Positions 51,984-60,159 of a stretch of 64,000 bases of DNA are shown in pieces. The notes beneath the pieces are model-generated. The model saw nothing but the letters and a program-made list of their open reading frames with translations, made no database searches and had not been told where the DNA came from. The translations under genes were made by a program, and so were the position numbers. Positions within the stretch are counted from its first letter, which is position 1. The number at the start of each line of letters is the position of its first letter. Location of the stretch: positions 1 to 64,000 of the forward strand of contig CBDFHJ010000010.1 in the NCBI GenBank assembly GCA_965247635.1. The letters run 5' to 3'. Source of the DNA: CBDFHJ01 sp965247635 (GTDB lineage: Bacteria > Chloroflexota > Dehalococcoidia > Lucifugimonadales > Australimonadaceae).

Positions 51984-52531
51984 GCGAACATACCATCTCG
52001 GCCCTGGTGGAAGACCTGCCGGGCGTTTTGACCCGGGTCACGGGCATGTTCCGGCGGCGCGGCTTCAACATCTCCAGCCTGGCCGTGGGCCACAGCGAAG
52101 TCCCAAGCCTCTCCCGCATGACATTTGTGGTCCAGGGCGACGAAGGCGTAGTGGAGCAGGTGACCAAGCAGCTCTACAAGCTCATCGACGTGGTGCGCGT
52201 CAGCGATATCTCCCAAGAGCACATGGTCTCCAGAGAGCTAGCGCTGGTGAAGGTAAAAGCGTCCCAGGCCAGCCGTGCTGAGATCATTCAGCTGGTGGAC
52301 ATCTTTCGCGCCAACATCATCGACGTGGCCTCCGACCTCATGATCATCGAAGTCACGGGAGACGAGGACAAGATAGACTCGCTTATCGAGCTGCTCAAGC
52401 CCTTCGGCCTGCGGGAGATGATGCGCACCGGACGCGTGGCCATGGCACGAGGCGCTACGAACACGGGAGGCAGGCCAATCAGTGCGGCGGCCACCACCGA
52501 GAGCGCGCCCGACGTGGAGGCGGTGCCGTAG
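51971..52531 (+). CDS. ilvN: Acetolactate synthase small (regulatory) subunit
   Basis: 186 residues. The N-terminal ACT domain (ISALVEDLPGVLTRVTGMFR) binds valine for feedback inhibition, and the C-terminal IlvN domain follows (ALVKVKA ... KIDSLIELLKPFGLREMMRT GR). A short Ala/Thr-rich tail ends it. The overlap with ilvB indicates stoichiometric expression. Confidence 0.95.
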   Translation: MAEVSEHTISALVEDLPGVLTRVTGMFRRRGFNISSLAVGHSEVPSLSRMTFVVQGDEGVVEQVTKQLYKLIDVVRVSDISQEHMVSRELALVKVKASQASRAEIIQLVDIFRANIIDVASDLMIIEVTGDEDKIDSLIELLKPFGLREMMRTGRVAMARGATNTGGRPISAAATTESAPDVEAVP

Positions 52532-52585
52532 CGCACCAGTTGCGGAGTTCTTAATCGGGGGACACCCCCCTGGTCCAACTCCCTC

Positions 52586-52734
52586 CAGCAGGCTGATGAA
52601 AAAAGGGGAGTGCAGAGGGGCGCAGCCCCTTTGCCGAGAGTCTGAGGGTGTCCCTCAGATATAAATTCTCCCCCCTTCCTGGCCAGGAAGGGGGCCAGGG
52701 GGATGGTCGAAAGGGTTTTTCAGCACCCTGCTAG
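52586..52734. repeat. MITE-like hairpin element between ilvN and ilvC
   Basis: The ends AGCAGGCTGATGAAAAAA and TTTTTCAGCACCCTGCT are inverted repeats. Inside are GGGGCGCAGCCCC, CTGAGGGTGTCCCTCAG and a perfect 24-base palindrome at 52671-52694. No gene is seen in 52532-52784. Confidence 0.6.
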
Positions 52735-52784
52735 GCGAGAGGGAGAATAAACGAAAAGCTGTCACGGCCAAGGAGGAAGGTCCA

Positions 52785-53780
52785 ATGGCGACGATCTACT
52801 ACGAGAAGGATACCAACCTGGGGCGGCTCGAGGGCAAGCGCATGGGCGTTTTGGGCTTTGGAAGCCAGGGCCACGCCCACGCTCTCAGCCTGCGCGATAG
52901 CGGCTGTGAGGTGATGGTTGGCCTGTACCCCGGCAGTCCAAGCTGGCCCCGAGTCGAAGCGGAGGGCGTCCGAGTGGATACGCCCGACCAGGTCACCAAG
53001 GAGTCCGACGTCATCATGATGCTGGTGCCGGACATGGCCCAGCGACAGGTGTATGAGGAGTCAGTGGAGCCGTTCCTCGACAGCACCAAGACCCTCATGT
53101 TCGCCCATGGGTTCAACATCCATTTCCAGGAAATCGTGCCGCCCCAAGACGTGGACGTGACCATGATCGCGCCCAAGGGGCCGGGCCACCGGCTGCGGGA
53201 GCTCTACGTGGAGGGATCAGGAATCCCTGCATTGGTAGCCGTACATCAGGACGCATCGGGCCAAGCGCTCCAGAACGCCCTGGCCTATGGCATGGGCATC
53301 GGCTGCCTCCGCGCCGGCATCGTGGCCACCACCTTTCAGGAGGAGACGGAGACCGACCTGTTCGGCGAACAGGCTGTCCTGTGCGGAGGGACCACCTCCC
53401 TCATCAAGGCCGCGTTCGAGACGCTGACCGAGGCGGGCTACCAGCCGGAGATCGCCTACTTCGAGGTGCTGCACGAGCTGAAGCTCATCGTGGACCTTAT
53501 CTACGAAGGCGGGCTCAAGTACATGCGCTACTCCGTCAGCGACACTGCCGAGTACGGCGACTACACGCGTGGACCGTCCATCGTGGACGACCACGTCCGC
53601 CAGAACATGAAGAAGATTCTGACAGACATTCAAGACGGCACCTTTGCTCGGGAGTGGATCGCCGAAAACCACGAGGGCGCCCACAAGTTCCACGCCATGC
53701 GGGAGCAGGACGCCAACCACCCGGTGGAGGACGTAGGCACCCAGCTGCGCGAGATGATGACGTTCCTCAAGCGAAAGTAG
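52785..53780 (+). CDS. ilvC: Ketol-acid reductoisomerase
   Basis: 331 residues, class I length. The NADPH fold is GVLGFGSQGHAHALSLRDSG (about 19-38); the Mg/substrate site is in GLYPGSPSW, APKGPGH and EEETETDLFGEQAVL (about 186-200). It converts acetolactate to dihydroxyisovalerate. ATG 52785 has AAGGAGGAAGG upstream. It stands between ilvN and leuA, 41 bases before the latter. Confidence 0.96.
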   Translation: MATIYYEKDTNLGRLEGKRMGVLGFGSQGHAHALSLRDSGCEVMVGLYPGSPSWPRVEAEGVRVDTPDQVTKESDVIMMLVPDMAQRQVYEESVEPFLDSTKTLMFAHGFNIHFQEIVPPQDVDVTMIAPKGPGHRLRELYVEGSGIPALVAVHQDASGQALQNALAYGMGIGCLRAGIVATTFQEETETDLFGEQAVLCGGTTSLIKAAFETLTEAGYQPEIAYFEVLHELKLIVDLIYEGGLKYMRYSVSDTAEYGDYTRGPSIVDDHVRQNMKKILTDIQDGTFAREWIAENHEGAHKFHAMREQDANHPVEDVGTQLREMMTFLKRK

Positions 53781-53821
53781 GGGGGTCTATAGCCCCGGTT
53801 AGACCGGAGAGAGGCTGAGTT

Positions 53822-55372
53822 ATGGACGATAAGGTACTGATCTTTGACACGACCCTGCGAGACGGGGAGCAGTCGGCCGGCACGGCGATGACGGTGGAGG
53901 AGAAGCTGGAGATCGCCAAGCAGCTGGAGCGGCTGGGCGTGGACGTCATCGAGGCGGGGTTCCCTATCAGCTCCAATGGCGACTTCCATGCGGTCCAGAC
54001 CATCGCCCGGGAGATCCGCAAGCCCATCATCACGGCGCTGGCCCACGCCAACGATAAAGCCATAGACCGGGCAGCGGAGGCGCTAAAGGACGCGGCCCAC
54101 CCACGGATCCACGTCTTCCTCTCCAGCTCGGACTCCCACCTCGACCAGCTGCTCCGCAAGAACCGGGAGGAGGTGGTGGAGATGGCGGTGAAAAGCATCT
54201 CCCGGGCGCGTGGGCACGTGAACGACGTGGAGTTTTCTCCCATGGACTCCAGCCGCACCGACCGCGACTTCCTGGCGCACATCGTCCGTGCCACCGTAGA
54301 CGCGGGCGCCACCACCATCAACATCCCCGACACGGTGGGCTACGCCATTCCCGCGCAGTTCGCGGAGCTCATCACCTTCCTGCGCAAGCAGGTGCCTGAG
54401 CTGGGCGACAGCGTGCGCATCTCCGTCCACTGCCACGACGACCTGGGCATGGCGGTCTCGAACAGCCTGGCGGCGGTGAAGGCCGGGGCCCGGCAGGTGG
54501 AGGGGTGCATCAACGGCATCGGCGAGCGGGCGGGCAACTGCGCGCTTGAAGAGGTCATCATGGCCCTCCGCACGCGCAAGGACTACTTCGGCACCGACAC
54601 CACCATCAACACCTCGGAGCTCTACCGCTCCAGCCGGCTGGTCAGCCAGATCACCGGCTTCGCCGTTCAGGCCAACAAGGCGGTCATCGGCCGCAACGCC
54701 TTCCGGCACGCCTCGGGCATCCACCAAGACGGCGTTATCAAGGAGCGGACGACCTTCGAGATACTGGACCCGCGAGAGGTGGGAGTGCCAGGCAGCGAGC
54801 TCGTGCTGACCAAGCTCAGCGGACGCCACGGCCTGAAGGCCCGCCTCAACGAGCTCGGCTTCGCGCCTAACGACGAAGAGCTGGACGGCATCTTTCAGTC
54901 GTTCAAGGAGCTTGCGGATAAAAAGCGGGAGGTAATGGACCGTGACCTCATCTCCCTCATGTCCGGTCAGCGCACCAGCATCGAGGAGACGTACTCGCTG
55001 GAACACGTCCAGGTGACCTGCGGCAACCACGAGATGCCCACGGCGACCGTGCGGCTCAAAGACGCCGAGGGCGCGGTGTACATCGACGCCGCTACCGGCA
55101 CCGGCCCCGTGGACGCCGTCTATCAGGCCATCAACCGCATCATCCACGTGCCGAACCAGCTCACGGAGTTCAGCGTCAACTCGATCACGGAGGGCATCGA
55201 CGCCGTCGGCGAGGTGAGCATTCGTATCGAGCAGGACGGGCGCAGCTACATCGGCCGCGCCGCCGACACCGACATCATCGTTGCGTCGGCCCAGGCGTAC
55301 ATGAACGCGCTGAACCGGCTGCTGGCCATGGGCGACACCAGCAAAGCACCTGAGGCAGCCCTCACACCGTAG
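53822..55372 (+). CDS. leuA: 2-isopropylmalate synthase
   Basis: 516 residues. The N-terminal TIM barrel has IFDTTLRDGEQSAG (residues 8-21) and the metal ligands in SVHCHDDLGMAVSN (about 201-214). The C-terminal LeuA dimerisation/allosteric domain (VTCGNHEMPTATVRLKDAEG onward) binds leucine. It condenses acetyl-CoA with ketoisovalerate, committing to leucine. Its length and the C-terminal domain favour LeuA over homocitrate or citramalate synthases. Confidence 0.94.
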   Translation: MDDKVLIFDTTLRDGEQSAGTAMTVEEKLEIAKQLERLGVDVIEAGFPISSNGDFHAVQTIAREIRKPIITALAHANDKAIDRAAEALKDAAHPRIHVFLSSSDSHLDQLLRKNREEVVEMAVKSISRARGHVNDVEFSPMDSSRTDRDFLAHIVRATVDAGATTINIPDTVGYAIPAQFAELITFLRKQVPELGDSVRISVHCHDDLGMAVSNSLAAVKAGARQVEGCINGIGERAGNCALEEVIMALRTRKDYFGTDTTINTSELYRSSRLVSQITGFAVQANKAVIGRNAFRHASGIHQDGVIKERTTFEILDPREVGVPGSELVLTKLSGRHGLKARLNELGFAPNDEELDGIFQSFKELADKKREVMDRDLISLMSGQRTSIEETYSLEHVQVTCGNHEMPTATVRLKDAEGAVYIDAATGTGPVDAVYQAINRIIHVPNQLTEFSVNSITEGIDAVGEVSIRIEQDGRSYIGRAADTDIIVASAQAYMNALNRLLAMGDTSKAPEAALTP

Positions 55373-55563
55373 CCAGGACAAAGTCCTGGACCTACAACTG
55401 GGTCCCTTACCATAGCTGGGTGCACTCGCTATCAATCCCTGCGCGTGGCCGCCGCCTGCCGGAGCTAGGAAGAGTAAGGGGGACGTGCATCTCTCACCTG
55501 GCGCCTTTCGCTCCTTGGGCGTATTCTAGCCACGCTTCACACTCCGCTTGAAAAGGAAGACTT

Positions 55564-56972
55564 ATGGCCCCGAAGACCATGTTCGAAAAGACTGGGACGC
55601 CCACATCGTGCGGGAGGAGCCTGGCAAGCCAGCCATGCTCTACGTGGACCTGCACCTGATCCACGAGGTCACGTCGCCTCAGGCCTTCGATGGACTGCGT
55701 ATGTCGGGCCGAAAGGTCCGGCGTACGGACTTGACCGTCGCCACCGCGGACCACAACGTCCCCACCTCAAACCGCTCCCAGCCCATCGAGGACGAGGTGT
55801 CTCTGGCGCAGCTTGACGCCATGCGGCGCAACGCCGAAGAGTTTGGCATCACCTACTACGACATGCACAGTCCCCTGCAGGGGATCGTCCACATCATTGG
55901 CCCCGAGCAGGGCTACACGCAGCCGGGGAAGCTCATCGTCTGCGGCGATAGCCACACCTCCACTCACGGCGCCTTCGGTGCCTTCGCCATGCCTATCGGC
56001 ACCACCCAGGTGGAGCTGGTCCTCGCCACCCAATGCCTGGTCCAAGCCAAGCTCAAGACCATGGAGGTCCGGGTAGACGGCACGCTCCCTGACGGCGTCA
56101 CCGCCAAGGACCTCATCTTGGGCATCATCGACCAGATAGGCGTCGCCGGTGGGGTTGGCTACGTGATCGAGTACACCGGGGAAACCATCCGCAACCTCTC
56201 CATGGAAGGCCGCATGACGGTCTGCAACATGACCATCGAGGCAGGCGCCCGTGCGGGCATGGTGGCCCCGGACGAGACCACCTTCGACTACTTGCAGGGC
56301 AGGCGTCAGGTGCCGAAAGGCCCTGACTTCGACGCCGCGGTGGAGCGATGGCTGCGGCTTCCCTCCGACCCTGGCGCTCAATACGACAAGGTGATGGAGA
56401 TCGACGCCGCCAGACTGGAGCCCTACGTGACGTGGGGCACCAACCCCGGCCACGTGGTCTCCATTAACGGCGCGGTGCCCGACCCAGCCGACTTCGAGTC
56501 GCCGGACGAGCAGACCTCGGCACGACAGGCGCTCCAGTACATGGACCTGAAGCCGGGCACGCCCATGCAAGAGGTCACCCTCGACCGGGTGTTCATCGGC
56601 TCGTGCACCAACTCGCGCATCGAAGACCTGCGTGCCGCCGCGGCGGTGGCCAAGGGCAGGAAGGTGGACCCCAAGGTGCGCGCCATGGTAGTACCAGGCT
56701 CTGCAGTGATCAAGCTCCAAGCGGAGAAGGAGGGGTTGGACAAGGTCTTTACGGACGCCAACTTCGAGTGGCGCGAGGCCGGCTGTTCTATGTGCCTGGG
56801 CATGAACCCGGACATCCTGATGCCGGGTGAGCGGTGCGCCTCCACTTCCAACCGCAACTTCGAAGGCCGCCAGGGCAAGGGTGGCAGGACGCACCTGGTC
56901 AGCCCCCCCATGGCGGCGGCGGCGGCCATCGCCGGCCACTTCGTCGACGTCCGCCAGTGGGGCGTGGGCTGA
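55564..56972 (+). CDS. leuC: 3-isopropylmalate dehydratase large subunit, with apparent frameshift after the start
   Basis: About 469 residues of the aconitase family. The cluster ligands are in FIGSCTNSRIEDL (about 350) and GCSMCLGMNPD (about 410), and SFNRNFEGR appears as STSNRNFEGRQG. The frame continues back to TTG 55548, but ATG 55564 is preceded by AAAGGAAG and begins MAPKTMFEK, as LeuC should. Between about 55585 and 55593 one base seems missing, since AAGACTGGGACGCC must switch frame to give the WDAHIV that follows. Without correction the gene would have to start at TTG 55548 with an atypical N-terminus. The enzyme isomerises isopropylmalate together with LeuD. Confidence 0.85.
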
Positions 56973-57050
56973 GGCGAGCTCGTGCCGAAGCCAACACCGA
57001 AGCATCTTGATGCGGCCACCCCTGGCTAAGGCATTACGGGAGGTCCCATC

Positions 57051-58121
57051 GTGGAAATCGCCATCCTAGCCGCGCTCATCATGCTCATCGGCCTGGTAGC
57101 GCTGCTGCTGCTCCGGGGGCGCAGCGGCGATGCGGCCATCGGCGTCCAGGCCGCGCTGCGAAACGAGTTCCTGTCGTTTCAGTCCAGCATCCATACCGAG
57201 ATGAACAGCGCGAAACAGGGGGTGGAAAGCGCCAAAGACGTGATCTCTCAGAACGCGATCCGAACGCTGGAGCAGGTCAAGAACGTTGGCGAGACCGTCC
57301 AAAAACTCATTCAGCAGCAAGAGGAAGCCCAGCGGTTGGGTCAGTCGCTCAAGGACTTGCTGCAGGCCCCCAAGCTCAGGGGCAGCTACGGTGAAGCAAT
57401 CCTCGAGGAGCTGCTGGACAGGGTGTTGCCCAGGGGTATCTGGGAGCGCCAATACGCAATGGAGGGTGGCGAGGTTGTCGACTGCATCGTCCGGTTTAGG
57501 GACGTGGTGGTGCCCATAGATGCCAAGTTCCCGCGCGACGACTACGCGCGCTACCTGGAGGCGGAGTCAGAGGAGGAGAAAGCGTCCCGCTGGAAGAGCT
57601 TCGAGACGGCGGTGAAGACGCAGACCGCCAGCATTAAGTCCAAGTACATCAAGCCCGAGCGAGGCACCACTGAGTTCGCGCTCATGTTCATCCCGTCGGA
57701 GGCCATCTACTACGAGACCATTGCCGAAAAAAACTACCTCGGACAGCCTTCGGCTATCTCAGAGTATGCGCAGCAGAACCATGTCCTGCCTGTGGGCCCC
57801 AATACCTTCTACGCCTTTCTCCAGGTGGTGATCTTGAGCCTCAGGAACGTGGAGATAATCAAGAGCGCTCGACAGCTCCAGGAAGGGCTTGCGCGCTTGG
57901 AAAGAGACTTCGGGCTCTTCGACGACAGGTTTCAAGAGGTCGGCAGGGCCATTGAGCGCGCGTCCGATGCGTACCGGGTGGGCAGCGGCCATGTTGACAG
58001 GTATAAGCGCCGCTTAGAGGAGGTCCTACACTTGGAGGCGCTCCAAAGTCCTGAGCCGTCCGAGCCGGCGTTGGCGGCGCCAGCCAGTGAGCCATCCAGC
58101 ACCCATACCAAGGAATTGTAG
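57051..58121 (+). CDS. rmuC: RmuC-family protein (DNA recombination)
   Basis: 356 residues. An N-terminal membrane helix (VEIAILAALIMLIGLVALLL) is followed by a coiled coil (about 30-100) and the RmuC nuclease-like domain: LRGSYGEAILEELLDRVLP (about 110-128), VVDCIVRFRD, VPIDAKFPRDDY (about 160-171) and FIPSEAIYYETI. RmuC limits DNA rearrangement at inverted repeats in E. coli. It starts at GTG and lies between leuC and leuD on the same strand, which is unusual. Confidence 0.9.
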   Translation: MEIAILAALIMLIGLVALLLLRGRSGDAAIGVQAALRNEFLSFQSSIHTEMNSAKQGVESAKDVISQNAIRTLEQVKNVGETVQKLIQQQEEAQRLGQSLKDLLQAPKLRGSYGEAILEELLDRVLPRGIWERQYAMEGGEVVDCIVRFRDVVVPIDAKFPRDDYARYLEAESEEEKASRWKSFETAVKTQTASIKSKYIKPERGTTEFALMFIPSEAIYYETIAEKNYLGQPSAISEYAQQNHVLPVGPNTFYAFLQVVILSLRNVEIIKSARQLQEGLARLERDFGLFDDRFQEVGRAIERASDAYRVGSGHVDRYKRRLEEVLHLEALQSPEPSEPALAAPASEPSSTHTKEL

Positions 58122-58130
58122 GAGCTAGCC

Positions 58131-58739
58131 ATGCAACCTTTTATCAAAGAGACCGGCGGCGTCGCGCCCCTGGACCGGGCTAACGTGGACACCGACCAGA
58201 TCATCCCCGCCGTTTACCTGAAGCGTATCGAGCGGACCGGGTTCGGACCGTTCCTGTTCCATAGCTGGCGCTTCCTTCCCGACGGCCGGCCCAACCCGGA
58301 GTTCGTCCTGAACGCCCCCGCCTACCAAAGCGCAACCGTCCTCGTCGCCGGACGCAACTTTGGGTGCGGGTCGTCGCGGGAGCACGCGCCGTGGGCCCTC
58401 CTGGACTACGGCTTCCGCGCCATCATCGCGCCCAGCTTCGCGGAGATTTTCCACAAGAACTGCTTCGACAACGGCATCGTTCCCGTGCACCTGCCAGAAG
58501 CTCAGGTTAACGAGCTCATGGCCAAGGCGAAGCAGGAGCCCGGATACCAGCTGACGGTGGACCTGGAGGCCTGCGAGATAACAGACCAGGACGGCCTCTC
58601 CATTCCCTTCAAGGTGCACAACGACCCTGAGACTCACGAGTTCCGGCGTGACTGCCTGCTCCGTGGGCTGGACGACATCGCCCTGGCCCTGGAGCACGAG
58701 GACGACATCGCCGTCTACGAGGCCAGGACCGGAGTGTAG
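58131..58739 (+). CDS. leuD: 3-isopropylmalate dehydratase small subunit
   Basis: 202 residues of the swivel domain. NVDTDQIIPAVYLK (about 22-35), ILVAGRNFGCGSSREHAPWA-like VLVAGRNFGCGSSREHAPWA (about 70-89) and IAPSFAEIFHKNCFDNGIV are diagnostic. It forms the dehydratase with LeuC. It begins ten bases after rmuC. Confidence 0.95.
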   Translation: MQPFIKETGGVAPLDRANVDTDQIIPAVYLKRIERTGFGPFLFHSWRFLPDGRPNPEFVLNAPAYQSATVLVAGRNFGCGSSREHAPWALLDYGFRAIIAPSFAEIFHKNCFDNGIVPVHLPEAQVNELMAKAKQEPGYQLTVDLEACEITDQDGLSIPFKVHNDPETHEFRRDCLLRGLDDIALALEHEDDIAVYEARTGV

Positions 58740-58759
58740 GGGGTGGCTAACGAGCCTAA

Positions 58760-58805
58760 TGAAAATCCGTCCGTACTTCGACACGCTCAGCACGAACGGC
58801 AAAAG
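58760..58805. repeat. Partial copy of the CTTCGACAxGCTCAG repeat
   Basis: AAAATCCGTCCGTACTTCGA with ACGCTCAGCACGAACGG resembles the repeats at 39.3 and 44.3 kb. It lies between leuD and leuB (58740-58872), where no gene is seen. Confidence 0.5.
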
Positions 58806-58872
58806 GGCATTATGACCTGTTCTTACGTTCGTCCTAAGCCGAGTTTACCCAGAGCGTAGCCGTAGGGAGACC

Positions 58873-59976
58873 ATGCCTGCATTCAACGTCCTTGTGCTGC
58901 CTGGAGACGGTATCGGGCCGGAGGTAACGGCGGCGGCGCGCCAGGTGCTGGAAGCCGTGGCGTCTCGCTGGGGCCACACGTTCCGGTTCAGCGACGAGCT
59001 GGTGGGCGGCGCGTCCATCGATGCCCATGGACACCCCCTCAGGCAGGAGGCGGTCCAAGCTGCCAGGCAAAGCGACGCGGTGCTGTTCGGCGCCGTTGGC
59101 GGCCCCAAGTGGGACGACGCCCCCGTGCGTCCGGAGGCGGCCATCCTCGGCCTGCGCAAGGCCCTGGGCCTCTACGCCAACCTCCGTCCCGTGACGGTGC
59201 CGCCCGGCATGGAGGATGCCAGCCCATTGAAGCGCGACCGAATTGAGGGAACGGACATCATCATTGTGCGGGAGCTGACGGGAGGGCTCTACTTCGCCAA
59301 GCCCAAGCGCCGTTGGTCCACGGCGCGGGGACGCCGCGGCGTCGACACGCTGCGCTACACCGAGCAGGAGGTGGAGCGCATCCTGCGCGTGGGGTTCGAG
59401 CTGGCCCGTGGCCGGCGCAAGAAGCTCACCTCCGTGGACAAGGCAAACGTGCTGGAGTCCAGCCGTTTGTGGCGGGAGGTCGCCAACGAGGTGGCCACGG
59501 CGTACCCCGACGTGACGCTGGAGCACGCGCTGGTGGACTCCTGCGCCATGCAGCTGGTGGCCAGCCCCACCAGGTTCGACGTGATCGTCATGGAGAACAT
59601 GTTCGGCGACATCCTCTCGGACGAGGCCGCGGTCCTGGTGGCGTCGCTGGGAATGCTGCCGTCGGCCAGCCTGGCCGGACTACCCCGCTCGGGCACGGGA
59701 CGCCGTCGCACCGTCATGGGCCTGTACGAGCCGATCCACGGCTCGGCGCCGGACATCGCCGGTCAGGGCAAAGCCAACCCGATTGGCACGGTCCTCAGCG
59801 CCGCCTTCATGCTGCGCTACTCCTTCGGCTTGGAGGAGGAAGCAGAAGCAGTGACCGGGGCGGTTGACCGTGCCCTCGCCAGCGGTCTCCGCACCGCGGA
59901 CATCGCCGCCGGCGGGCCCAGCGTGTCCACCCAGCAGATGACCGCTGCCATCGTGGACCAGCTCCGCTCCGCGTAG
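58873..59976 (+). CDS. leuB: 3-isopropylmalate dehydrogenase
   Basis: 367 residues of the isocitrate/isopropylmalate dehydrogenase family. VLPGDGIGPEVT opens it; LRKALGLYANLRPV (about 95-108) and VRELTGGLYF recognise isopropylmalate, and MENMFGDILSDEA plus GSAPDIAGQGKANPIGT hold the metal and NAD sites. It oxidises and decarboxylates isopropylmalate. It completes the leucine pathway genes. Confidence 0.96.
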   Translation: MPAFNVLVLPGDGIGPEVTAAARQVLEAVASRWGHTFRFSDELVGGASIDAHGHPLRQEAVQAARQSDAVLFGAVGGPKWDDAPVRPEAAILGLRKALGLYANLRPVTVPPGMEDASPLKRDRIEGTDIIIVRELTGGLYFAKPKRRWSTARGRRGVDTLRYTEQEVERILRVGFELARGRRKKLTSVDKANVLESSRLWREVANEVATAYPDVTLEHALVDSCAMQLVASPTRFDVIVMENMFGDILSDEAAVLVASLGMLPSASLAGLPRSGTGRRRTVMGLYEPIHGSAPDIAGQGKANPIGTVLSAAFMLRYSFGLEEEAEAVTGAVDRALASGLRTADIAAGGPSVSTQQMTAAIVDQLRSA

Positions 59977-60006
59977 TGGTTTGTCCGGGGAATACGTTTC
60001 ATCTCT

Positions 60007-60083
60007 TTGTCACCCTGAGCGCAGCGAAGGGTCTCTCGGGTGAGAGATTCTTCGCCCGTCTACGGCGGTCTCAGAATGACAGG
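60007..60083. repeat. Dispersed repeat (GTCACCCTGAG...CAGAATGACA)
   Basis: The copy runs from TTGTCACCCTGAGCGCAGCG through GAAGGGTCTCTCGGGTGAGA to CTCAGAATGACAG. Its ends are inverted copies. It belongs to the family seen at 16.96, 18.72 and 26.2 kb. Confidence 0.65.
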
Positions 60084-60159
60084 ACCTTTGTGGACTAAGC
60101 ACTAGCCCCAGTCCAGCCTCAGCGTGGCCATCGGTCCAGGCAAGCGGAGCGGTGGTATC

